The notes below the pieces were generated by a model. It saw nothing but the letters and a program-made list of their open reading frames with translations, was not told the origin of the DNA and did not search any database. Of a stretch of 64,000 bases of DNA, positions 1 to 9,156 are shown one piece after another. A program made the position numbers and the translations under genes. This DNA is from Pseudo-nitzschia pungens (lineage: Eukaryota; Bacillariophyta; Bacillariophyceae; Bacillariales; Bacillariaceae). Every line of letters begins with the position of its first letter. The stretch's first letter is position 1. The stretch is from the NCBI GenBank assembly GCA_037355855.1, contig CM074762.1:2356001-2420000 (forward strand), read 5' to 3'.

Positions 1-928
1 AGATTCCCTGGTCGATGACCCGCGTCTCGTCGCCGACCAGCTGCACCGACTGCGTCCCCATGTTCTCGATGGGCCCCTCCGAGGCCAGCGCGATGAAGCG
101 ATCCCTGTCGGCCTCGTAGCCGTCGTAGTCGCGGTGCGTGACGCTGTGGTCCAGTTGCTGCGTCCAGGCCGAGACCACCCGGGATCGGCCGACGTACCGC
201 AAAAACGTGAAATCGAGCTGGAGGGGACCCCCATCGGCGGTATCGGAATCGGAACTGGAATCGGAATTGATGTTGTTGTTCGAGGCGAGGGTGGCATCGA
301 ATATGGATTCGCTGTGGTTGTTGTGGTTGCTGTTGTTGTCGCGGTTGCTGTCGTGCTGAAAATCTTCCCTCATAGCCTGCAAAGCACTCAGTATGGGCTT
401 GGCACTGTACATGGCGGCGACGTAAATCTTGATGTTCATCCCTAGAAACGGAATGAAACGCATCCCGTGGCCGTTCCGATACAGATTGATTCCGTCCACC
501 GTGAGGACACCGGGGAGTTCCACCCCCTCGACCGTAGCGGATTTTGCGTCGGGATTCCGATTCGTGTCCGAGCATTCCGAGCGTTCGCGGTTCTCCCCCG
601 GCTGCTGCGTTGCGGTGACCGTTGCGGAGGTGGAGCGGGACCGGGACGCGGTCGCGACGCATTCTTCGGCGTTGCCCTCGACCGCGATGCCCGTGCCGAG
701 GGCGTGGAACAGATTCGAAAGCACCATGCCGCCGCTCGCGCTTATTTTGCGGAATCTCGCCGACGATTGGGATCGGTGGAGGCGGGAACGGGAATTGGAA
801 TGGGAATGGGAATTTGAATGCGGATGCCAATACCGCAGGCGTTGCAGTATGAGATTGGAATGAATGAAGATCGAGGTAGCAGCCACCAGAAGAAGGAGCA
901 GGGCTTCGGAAAAATACTGGGAGTTCAT
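1..928 (-). CDS. Chalcone-isomerase-like domain protein, 3' end cut by window edge
   Basis: The frame opens at ATG 928 and runs to base 1 without a stop, so the C-terminus is missing (309 residues visible). Residues 1-25 form a hydrophobic signal or anchor segment. A low-complexity linker rich in Ser, His, Arg and Thr follows. The recognisable part reads GVLTVDGINLYRNGHGMRF, then NIKIYVAAMYSAKPIL, then LDFTFLRYVGRSRVVSAW. This is the order of motifs in the chalcone isomerase-like fold, whose non-plant members bind fatty acids or are of unknown function; flavonoid synthesis is not implied. Between the second and third motifs lies an insert of Asn, His and Ser-Asp repeats. Codon use is GC-rich, like the TAM41 gene nearby. 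It is divergently placed from the small gene at 1828. The family call rests on motif recall; the exact function is unknown. Confidence 0.6.
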   Translation of the reverse strand, partial: MNSQYFSEALLLLLVAATSIFIHSNLILQRLRYWHPHSNSHSHSNSRSRLHRSQSSARFRKISASGGMVLSNLFHALGTGIAVEGNAEECVATASRSRSTSATVTATQQPGENRERSECSDTNRNPDAKSATVEGVELPGVLTVDGINLYRNGHGMRFIPFLGMNIKIYVAAMYSAKPILSALQAMREDFQHDSNRDNNSNHNNHSESIFDATLASNNNINSDSSSDSDTADGGPLQLDFTFLRYVGRSRVVSAWTQQLDHSVTHRDYDGYEADRDRFIALASEGPIENMGTQSVQLVGDETRVIDQGI

Positions 929-1827
929 CGCAGGAGACTCTTCCTTATCTAACGGTACGATACGCTTTTGAGGTAGTCGCGGTTGGGTCGAGATCTCAAG
1001 TATCTTACGTGGCAAAAGATACAGTAGGTCGTATTATTACAGTATTATTCTTATCTTGTCGTATGGCGCGGGTGTCTGTCGATGGAGAAGCTTTTTCTCG
1101 GATCGAGTGAATTCTGTTCCATTACGGGTCCAATGCAATGCACTGGGAGCAAACGCCAAAGGCGAAAACTACAGAACAATTACTTGTACCGTAAATACTC
1201 GTAACTTACGCAATCAGAGTGTAACCAAACCCATGGCACACGGTAACTTATCCCGGGTCCGTCGATCGGCATCGTCTCTCTCTCTCTCTCTCGTTGTTGC
1301 AACGATTTATTTCTTCTGATTGGACAGATATTGTTTTTGGGGTTGTCACACAAGCTGTCGATTGACACCTGCGTTGAACCGGAGGGAGAAAATATCTGAC
1401 GTGAGATTGGTTCCAACGATGAGGTCATATTCGTGATTGGATTTCAAAAGACTCAAATGCCTCGATTGTTGATGGTTGATGGATGTCTGAAGCTTGCCTT
1501 TTAAAAGTATTCTTGGTATGTAATAAACATATGATAACTCCTCGCATGATTGATGGTCCATGGTCGGCGGACGGGACCAAGACGAAATCTAACCCCGCTC
1601 GGAATGATCTCCAAATCGATCCGCAATCCGCAACTCGTGTTGATTGTTGATGACAACGATCAGAGAGGTTCGCGATACGAGTACGAGTAAGGTTTATCGT
1701 ACCGTATCGGATCTCATGCCTCATCTTACGACCACGGGATACTTTTGAACTCTTCGTTGCTACATCATCGCACTTCATACTGAAGATTGAGTACTGTATC
1801 GAGAAGAAAGGCAGTGGGAACATCACA
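929..1827. other. Divergent intergenic region
   Basis: This region lies between the start of the chalcone-isomerase-like gene (-) and the start of the small membrane gene (+), so it probably carries both promoters. It contains a short CT microsatellite near 1274-1293. Several short reading frames here lack any protein character. I see no further gene. Confidence 0.5.
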
Positions 1828-2550
1828 ATGTCTGATTCTACACCTCCACCACCACCACCACCACCATCATCATCATCACAACAGCAGCAAGGTGAAAAAT
1901 ATGGAAAGGCGGAAGAAGGCTCTCTTACAGATTGGTACGTGGACGGCGCTGTGTGCCCATCGTCAGCAAGAATGGTCTCATCTTGACATTGTTTGTGCGC
2001 ACTCGAAAGGGAAGATACGCATCGCATCGCATCAGATTGCATCCCATCGCATCGCATCGCATCTAATCAATGTTGTCGATTCTCGTCCCGTTGGTGGTGC
2101 GATAGCTTGCTCTCGCAATATCGCTTCTGCGCTGCCGGCATTGGCCTGGGCACGGCCTATTCGTTGAAATTCAAAAAAGGATTGGTGCCAATGATCGCTG
2201 CGGGGGCGCTGGGGACGACGGCCGACATGGTAAGCCGAACAAAAATGCGATCCGGTTTGTTCTCACCGAGCACACACACTTACACACACACACGACGAGA
2301 CGAACACGACGCAACACGACTACGAGACCAGTGTTGTTGGTTTCAATAGTATCAACAGCAAACTCACCCACCCCTCTGCAAAATTCGTCCGTCCGTTTTC
2401 TGTATCCCTGTGAAGGTCTATGGATATTTGGTAGAATGTGCCCACCTGACGGGCTCGGCAGACGACAGCAGTCCCGCGGTGGCAACGGGAACCGGAACGA
2501 CGTTTCGAGACACCCCAACCGAAGGATCCAACGACGAAACAAAACGGTAG
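1828..2550 (+). CDS. Small glycine-rich membrane protein, three exons
   Basis: Exons are 1828-1934, 2106-2229 and 2416-2550. All junctions are GT-AG and in phase, giving 121 residues. Exon 1 encodes MSDST, eight Pro, five Ser, four Gln and an acidic stretch. Exon 2 encodes a hydrophobic hairpin: CAAGIGLGTAYSLKFKKGLV followed by PMIAAGALGTTADM. Exon 3 continues VYGYLVECAHLTGS and ends in a polar tail. Glycine-spaced segments around a Lys-Lys turn recall small mitochondrial inner-membrane proteins such as Mic10, but I cannot assign it to a family. The short proline-rich leader and the split structure hide it from single-frame searches. The exon joins are supported because the hydrophobic core continues smoothly across both introns (171 and 186 bp). 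It is convergent with the TAM41 gene. Confidence 0.6.
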
Positions 2551-2842
2551 CGCGCAATTGCAATCGGTCAAACCTCGATGGAGAGAGCACTGGCAGTCGG
2601 TCGGTCTGTCGAATCACCCAACGAGAGCAAGGATTGATTCCATCGCGGTATTTTTTTGCCATGCTCGTCGAACGCAGCGCAAAGCAACATGGTTGCATCG
2701 TTCAACCATAACCACTCGTATTATCATTATGACTGTTACTATTGTTTATACATACAATATTGATCATAGCAAACGGGAAGCGGCACGCAACCGCTGTTCG
2801 GCAATGTTGTCTCCCTCGAAACTACTCTCGTGCGCAACATTA

Positions 2843-4405
2843 TTATTTCCTAGCCAAGAGGCCCTTGGAAAGCTTCGCGCTCGCGTACCGAAGCGTTTTG
2901 CGGAATCCCAGGGTGAAAATTCCCTTGAAGGATTGGTTGCGAGCGGCGGGGGCCACGATCGCCGACAGCGCCCCGACCAGAACGTCTCGGTCTACCGGAG
3001 TCGCTCCGCCACCGATGCGCTTTCGCAACGAGTCCGGCAGTTCGTCGAGCAGGTGCGAGATGGTCGACGGATCCCTCGGATTCCATTCGATGCCACCGAC
3101 CGAGGAAGAGTCCGTCGTCGTCGTTGTCGTCGTCGATGACGTCGTTGTCGTCGATAGCAGTCCGGTTATTTCGAACGATTGCAGCGTCGGACGGTACAAG
3201 CCGTGAAACCGTTGCAGCTGCCCCGGGGCTCGAACCAGCTTGTCGAGTTTCAATGGATCTTCCCCTCCCACCCGCATCCGAAAGTCTCCCGTGTAACTCA
3301 GGGCAGCAATCTGCCGGTACAGAGCCGGCCACGACAGAGAGGATGCGGCGGCGGTGTCGGTGGACAACGACGGCGACAACGACGATCCCGATCCCGACGA
3401 CAACAAGAGTGCCGCGGCCATCGCGGCCCTGAGATTGGTTCTCTGGGCCTCGAGCACGTCGTCGTCGTTTGCAATGATGGAGAGAGTCGGTTTGTGCATC
3501 CGTCCCGCCAGATACAACGAATCCCAACCGACGAGGTCCCCGACCAAATCCTTCTTATCGACCACTCCGTACTTCATGTTGGGAAGGCTGTGCTGCTGGT
3601 GCTGCTGCTGGTGGTTGTCGGTTTCGGCGTCCACCACGTGGAACAACACGTGCGCGTCACCGAGCCACGGAAATCCCTTCCGCTGGATCGCGGTCGCGAG
3701 ATCCGGTCCGCCCCGCCGCAGCCACGGAGCGTAGTGGTGGGGGAACCGCCGCAGGTTTTCCTCGTGGAATTTGCGAGTGTCACCGACCACGAAAACGAGG
3801 TCCAGCATGCCCGCATCGACCCCCACCCTCTCTCTCGAGAGGCTCTGGGAAAAGACCCCCGATCCGTAGCCGAAGCAATGCACGATGTGGTCGCGGGGAA
3901 ATCGCGAAACGATGTCTTCTTCCATGGCGCGCTTGGAAGCCAACTGCCCATCCACGTCGTCGTTGATGTTGGTGTTGGTGTTAATGTTGATGCTGGAGTC
4001 GGTATCGGTATCGGTATCGCAGTCGTTTTCATCTGCTGCGTTGCCATTGCCATTGCCACTGTCGTCGTGTTCGGTCTCGGTATCGACCTCCACCACCGCT
4101 GGACCCTCGTCACGGAGTCTTCTCTCGACGCCGCTGGTTTGGCTTGTTTCTCTCGTGCTCGACATCTTCCGATGGGTGTTTGGAAAATCTGCCCGTGTCG
4201 GATGCCGGTGGGCCAAACCGACACCGCCGACGCTCCGTGTCATTGTTGATTCGCAAGATCTCGACACGCAGCGCTTTTTGAGAGAGTTGGAGGGTGAGGA
4301 CGGTGAGTTGCGGGCGTCTTTTGATTCGGAAACGGGGGACCTGCTCTCGCCGGATGGATTCTCCGCAAACCGCGAATCCAACACCCAACACCCAACATCC
4401 AACAT
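2843..4405 (-). CDS. TAM41: TAM41-like mitochondrial CDP-diacylglycerol synthase
   Basis: Members of the TAM41 (Mmp37) family make CDP-diacylglycerol from phosphatidate and CTP at the mitochondrial inner membrane, for cardiolipin synthesis. Visible family motifs are HCFGYGSGVFSQS (nucleotidyltransferase-like glycine motif), MLDLVFVVGDTRKFHEENL (paired acidic residues), HHYAPWLRRGG, KYGVVDKKDLVGDLVGWDSL with YLAGRMHKP, and a C-terminal YTGDFRM…LRKRIGG region. The frame is intronless. An Asp/Thr/Asn repeat (about residues 120-150) and Ser/Thr/Asp repeats near the C-terminus are low-complexity inserts. The longest frame starts at ATG 4405, but that N-terminus comes from a CCAACA-type tandem repeat. 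The ATG at 4243 (MTRSVGGVGLAHRHPTRADF, Arg-rich and presequence-like) or the one at 4165 is more likely. Base use is GC-rich. Confidence 0.85.
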   Translation of the reverse strand: MLDVGCWVLDSRFAENPSGESRSPVSESKDARNSPSSPSNSLKKRCVSRSCESTMTRSVGGVGLAHRHPTRADFPNTHRKMSSTRETSQTSGVERRLRDEGPAVVEVDTETEHDDSGNGNGNAADENDCDTDTDTDSSININTNTNINDDVDGQLASKRAMEEDIVSRFPRDHIVHCFGYGSGVFSQSLSRERVGVDAGMLDLVFVVGDTRKFHEENLRRFPHHYAPWLRRGGPDLATAIQRKGFPWLGDAHVLFHVVDAETDNHQQQHQQHSLPNMKYGVVDKKDLVGDLVGWDSLYLAGRMHKPTLSIIANDDDVLEAQRTNLRAAMAAALLLSSGSGSSLSPSLSTDTAAASSLSWPALYRQIAALSYTGDFRMRVGGEDPLKLDKLVRAPGQLQRFHGLYRPTLQSFEITGLLSTTTTSSTTTTTTTDSSSVGGIEWNPRDPSTISHLLDELPDSLRKRIGGGATPVDRDVLVGALSAIVAPAARNQSFKGIFTLGFRKTLRYASAKLSKGLLARK

Positions 4406-5137
4406 CCAACACCGCCTGCCACAGCTGTTCCCCGTACATCACGTACAAGGTACCGTAAGTTACGGTCCCGACTGCGCACAAGCGTTCGAACCATCCGCTT
4501 GTTTCGTTTTACGAAGTAAAAAAGAGAGTTGAGCAACGTTCGGGTGTCATTATTTTTTGACTAGTGGGACTCACAACACCATACCGGTGGGGTCAAGCGT
4601 GCTGTAACCTTACCATCTACGAAGTACGTATCACCCTTAGCGCAAACCCACGACTGGGTTCCGCCTAAATTTACTCACGACCCGTAAGGTACCGGTACTC
4701 GTACTCGTGGGTTGCCCGTACATAGTACGAGTAGGTTTGCGTCTTCCTACCGCCAATACCGTACGGTAAGTTACGGAAGCTGGACTCTCACCCGTTCCGA
4801 CGGTGAGACTTAACTTACCGTAAACCTTACCCCGAACATTCTACAAAAAGAGCTTATTTCGGCATTCCGCATATGTGCTAGTTGTACCCATGGCGCGAGC
4901 AGTAACCTTACAGTAATAACCTTACATACGTAAGGCTTGCCCTGTACGATCTTACAAACAAAAGAAAGCACGACCGGGAAATGAGTGAGGTGCAATGGCC
5001 TCGTCCCAAACAATCACTCTCTCAAAAAATCAAAATCAATCCGAAAAGAGATGATTCCTTGTTGATTCGGGTCGGAAGTCGGAATTGAGAATTCGATATT
5101 GTTGTTTTTATTTATTTTGTTTCGACGGTCAAACAGT
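4406..5137. other. Intergenic region dense in GTAAGGTTAC/TACCGGTA words
   Basis: Region between the start of the TAM41 gene (-) and the lipase (+). It carries many copies of GTAACCTTAC-type words (for example 4605-4615 and 4903-4945), TACCGGTAC at about 4690, and CGGTAAGTTACGG near 4765. No coding frame with protein character was seen. Confidence 0.55.
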
Positions 5138-5651
5138 ATGATTCGAAAGGAATTTGGAACCAAAGAAAAGGATACCTTGTCGACGGCATCGTCTTCGCTC
5201 ACCTCGTCGTCGTCGTCGTCGGTATTAGACTCGGCATCAGCATCAGAATCGAACTCCGTTGTTGCGAGGAAGAAACCCGCGCTCACACGATGGATCGTGT
5301 CTGTCGTCGGCATTTTGTTGGCTTCCTTTGGGTTCGTTTCGATGATGAAGGAACGAATGCTCGGCAGTGGCATCCGTGACCACAAGAAGGGTATCAAACA
5401 CGAGTTTTTGCAAGTAGTGGACAGCTTCGAATACAACGAAGAAGAAGCCCTGGAACATGTCTTTTACTCGAAAGCTGCATTCTGTACCGAACATGCCATC
5501 ACATCGTGGTCGTGTGGAAATATGTGCGACAACGCACCGATAGTAGGGACCGACAAAATAAGGTTCATCCCGGAAGGTCAGCGCTTCCGGGTGCAGGGAT
5601 ACGTCGCACAGATTCCTGCAAACGATTCGATGCCAGTTAATGTCTCGGACG

Positions 5652-5706
<55 letters not shown>

Positions 5707-6433
5707 TCCGTCGAACAACAATGAAACAATACCAATACGAGACGACGTCAAGTGCATGATATCGTTCCGAGGATCGCTGAATGCAGCAAACTGGTACGCC
5801 GATTTTCTCGGCGTGCTCCGCCCGTGGCCACTCAATGATCTGGCCGGCGCCGATTGGTGCAAGGGGTGCAAGGCCCACCACGGATTCGCCCAGGCCTACG
5901 ACGAACTCCGCTCGGACGTCCACGAGGCCGTCGCCGACCTCAACTGCACTCGGTTGGTGCTGGCGGGCCATTCGCTCGGGGCCGCCATGGCCACGATCGC
6001 TTCGTTCGACCTGAGGGCGGCAATGGGATATCGCGTCGAGGCCACGTGGACGTTTGGAAAACCCCGGATCGGCAACGCCGAATTCGCCAACGGTTTTGTG
6101 GCCGCCGCAACGGATCAGAACGTGTTTCCACCCGTGTGGCGCGTGGTTCACTTTCACGATCCGATCCCACGAGCTCCGCCCCACGTCCCCGGGTTCCATC
6201 CCGTGACCCACGGAGCGCTGGAAGTTTATTACACCGACAGGGCATCCTCGGAATACACGATCTGTCCGCAACGAGGTGCCGCGGAAAACACTTCCAAAGC
6301 TTGCATGGCTGGATGGCCTCTGTATCTGCCGATCAACATGGACCACGTCGATTATCTCAACGAGTCGTTTGCTTTCAAAGACTTTCCGGACGAGTGCAAA
6401 GCAACAGAAGGATCGGATGATTTGTTGTTGTAG
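5138..6433 (+). CDS. Class 3 lipase with N-terminal membrane anchor
   Basis: The chosen start is ATG 5138 (MIRKEFGTKE); the frame extends upstream only to TTG codons. The product is 431 residues. A Ser-rich N-terminus precedes a membrane span at about residues 51-70 (RWIVSVVGILLASFGFVSMM), so this is a type II anchor or uncleaved signal. The alpha/beta-hydrolase core shows ISFRGS (oxyanion region), LVLAGHSLGAAMATIA (nucleophile elbow with catalytic Ser), WTFGKPRIGN, VVHFHDPIPR (probable Asp) and FHPVTHGALEVYY (probable His). These are typical of Lipase_3 triacylglycerol lipases. An Asn-Ser repeat (about ten pairs, a CAACAG microsatellite at about 5650-5707) is inserted before the core. GC content rises sharply from about 5800 onward. 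The opposite strand is open for 443 codons; I treat this as a shadow. Confidence 0.85.
5650..5707. repeat. CAACAG microsatellite inside lipase coding sequence
   Basis: About nine tandem CAACAG units encode an Asn-Ser run in the lipase. Copy number is likely to vary between alleles because the unit is a multiple of three. Confidence 0.85.
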
Positions 6434-7259
6434 ACGAATGCAAAGCAACAGAAGGATTCCGATGATTTGTTGTTGTTCATTTGGGAGAAATTCAAACAAG
6501 GAACTCCGTCTCCTTGTTGTAAACTGTGCCAAGTTTAGAATACGGTACGTGTAGTGCCATCCATCGGAATCCAATTTTCAAGGCAAAGATCCCGAGACAA
6601 AGTCTCTTGCAAACAGCGTCCGCATGATAGTGTACTACCGGTACACGTATTCTACCGGGGGCTGTTTTTTGAAATAACACTAGTATTACACATACTCAAT
6701 ACACATACACATACATAGAATAAATCAGTCTTACCCTCTCCCTTCTATCTGGTATTGGTTATCGCATCAGAAAAGTGTTGCTGAAATTCCACTCTGGTGC
6801 ACACAGTCTTTCCATTCTAAGGAAGTGAAGTGAAGTGAAGTGAAGCACTGTTCTGTGTTCTATCACTGTTCCCTATTGAAATTCTGAACTCGTGTGATTA
6901 AAAATCCATGCCACTGAGCACTACGAAGTATGCAAAACCGATCACGACTGCATTCATTTTAATTTGTTGGTTTCATTCATTCCGCGAAATACTTCCGTAC
7001 CCGGTACACAATCCTCATCAACTGCGAGCATGTACACTTCCCTACCTACGGAGACTGGGGTCAGGTTGTGCAACATGAAAACTTTCAGGCGACTTACCGA
7101 GTCGTTTCAAGTCATTGCTATTTCCCACGAAAACTTGAAATGATATACTATTTTTCTGATGCAACACGCTGATCGAGATGACGAACAGATCTGCCTTCAA
7201 AGCGCCACCCATGTAGATCGTCATAATACTAGTAGTTGAAACTCGTCAAACTATTAACG
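6434..7259. other. Intergenic region
   Basis: Contains a GTGAA pentamer repeat at about 6821-6845, an ACACAT-type run near 6700, and scattered TACCGGTAC words (about 6638 and 7000). No convincing gene. Confidence 0.45.
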
Positions 7260-7844
7260 ATGGTGGCAGTGAAAGGAGAAAATATTTCCGTAAAAAAGGA
7301 AGAGCAGACCAGAAAAGGGATCGCCAAGGGCAAAAGTGGCGCAAGGAAACTCGTGAGTTGGGAACAACGATATTCCGAGTGCAAAGATTTTCTTGAGAAA
7401 CACAATCACTGTAAGATCCCGACTAGTTTCAAGGAAAACAAATCACTCGGGATATGGGTTCAGGAAACGAGAAGAAACTTCAAGGCAATGATGACCGGGA
7501 GGAAACCTCGAAAGCCGTTGACGCCAGAACAAATTGATCAGTTGGATGAAATCGGATTTCATTGGGGTTTCAAGCGAGACCACAACAAAATCTCAGAAAC
7601 CGATCAGTCTTGGGAAACGAACTTTTCCAAGTTGGATCAATACAAAGAGACTCACGGTAACTTCGATGTTCCGGTTGATGTAGACGACAAAGCGTTGCGC
7701 AAACTCGGCATTTGGGCTAGAGTACAACGGACACAAAAATACTACCGTGATACAAAGAGAAAGTGTTTCATTACGAAGGATCGAATCAAAAAATTGAATG
7801 AAATTGGCTTCGACTGGAAGGGAGAACGCAAGACGGATGTTTGA
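7260..7844 (+). CDS. Helicase-associated-domain protein
   Basis: The start is ATG 7260 (MVAVKGENIS), since the frame upstream begins only at TTG. The product is 194 residues and intronless. Two tandem helicase-associated (HA) repeats are visible. The first runs from SWEQRYSECKDFLEKHNHCK through LGIWVQETRRN to DQLDEIGFHW. The second runs from SWETNFSKLDQYKETHGNFD through LGIWARVQRTQ to KKLNEIGFDWKG. Each shows the family pattern of a W-x5-L/F start, a central LG-x-W and a closing L-x-x-IGF-x-W. HA repeats are expanded in diatoms and are thought to bind nucleic acid. There is no helicase core here. The lysine-rich N-terminus could be nuclear-localising. Confidence 0.8.
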   Translation: MVAVKGENISVKKEEQTRKGIAKGKSGARKLVSWEQRYSECKDFLEKHNHCKIPTSFKENKSLGIWVQETRRNFKAMMTGRKPRKPLTPEQIDQLDEIGFHWGFKRDHNKISETDQSWETNFSKLDQYKETHGNFDVPVDVDDKALRKLGIWARVQRTQKYYRDTKRKCFITKDRIKKLNEIGFDWKGERKTDV

Positions 7845-9156
7845 AACATACCCCTTTCACCAACAGTGTGTCCAATACTAACAATCACGTCGTTGGTCCC
7901 AAAGAAGCAGCAAATGATCAATGCGCAGGAGTAATCATAATATGGCTTATTGCGTTCCGTTGGTTGCGGTAATAGAAAACGAGAAATTGAGAGAATCTTG
8001 ATGCGATAAAAAATCAAGTATGAGAGTAAGAACAATATTCACTACTATTAGTAGTACTACTACTAGTATTAATAGCTACTACTACTAATAGGAGTAGTAG
8101 TTTGTGTTATTAAAGATCATGCAGAACATACTAGTACGACAAGAATCTTTAGTAAGGTATTAGTAATTGCTGGTTGACAATTGGTTTCAATGAATGTTGA
8201 CCATTCATTTTATCCTTGTCAACCAATGGGCCATAAAATGATGAACATGAATCACAATAGTAACTTGATGAACAAAGATGACAATAATATTATTGTAAAC
8301 CTTACTACACGTATTATACAGTAATAGTATCATTATGTTTTTCATTACAGAGATTGTACAAAATGCGAAGATTGAAGAAGTCACATTCATTGGGCTCCTT
8401 TCTTCCCTTTAGACAAAAAATAATAATAAGAGAATACTTGTACTACGTAAGGTTTTACTTCGTAATACCGTAGTTCTTCATTCGTAAGAAGTATAATTTT
8501 CTAAGAGTACTCTATGGACATATGATTCATATGGTTACATTCTTGAATCGGACAAGGCCAACAACCGTTGCAGAAGTTTCTGCAGCTCGTCAGGTGTGTT
8601 TATCGCGAAAAATTTGAATTTTTTTCAATTAACTTCCGAGCGGGCAGGACTCATTTTGAAACGAGTGACAGTAACCTTAGCATTGTAAATCTGAGTGTCT
8701 GCCCTTGATGTTTTGGCTTTTGTTCCCGAGCACGTGGGGCACGCAACTGAGAATCTTTTGTTGTAATCTTACCGGGTATTATTATCATTCGTGAAGGTAT
8801 TAATCATGCTTTACCGTACTTGCATGAGTAAAAACTAGAGTTACCGCATACTGGAACAATAATCAAGAACAGTACGTACGACATCGTACTACTACGAAAC
8901 GACGTAATTTTCTTCGGATGAACTTCAAAAACTGTGACAACAACGAAAATACTACAAGCAGTAATCTTACATACTTTTTCTGAAACTACAGCAGCGACCA
9001 GAATTCTGTTTCGTCCTATTTCGGCGGAGCCCAAGCCGCACATGACCAACATATCGACTTCATTACTTTCAACTGACCTACCAAAATATTGCCAACGAGC
9101 CTTCAGACGACACAAAGAGACAAAAAATCATTAAGCAGTGATTTCAATCCTTGGCC
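7845..9156. other. Intergenic region with AT-rich palindromes
   Basis: A (TACTAG/TACTAC)-type palindromic tract lies at about 8038-8103, and a short ATAATATTAT palindrome at about 8285. GTAAGGTT and GTAATCTTACC words occur at about 8448, 8669 and 8764. No supported gene; the short frames on both strands lack domain character. Confidence 0.45.
8038..8103. repeat. TACTAC/GTAGTAG palindromic tract
   Basis: Alternating CTACTACTA and TAGTAGTA runs could fold into an imperfect hairpin. A similar sequence recurs at about 21300-21480. Confidence 0.5.

Noticed and set aside
429..863. 144-codon plus-strand frame at the left edge
   Set aside because: Antisense to the chalcone-isomerase-like gene; no start context and no domain.
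3179..4249. 356-codon plus-strand frame opposite the TAM41 gene
   Set aside because: Its composition mirrors the TAM41 codons; no domain; GC-rich codons leave the opposite strand open.
5243..6574. 443-codon minus-strand frame opposite the lipase
   Set aside because: It is antisense to a gene with a complete catalytic triad region; its sequence is low in hydrophobic order and contains a long Val/Ala run from the CAACAG repeat.
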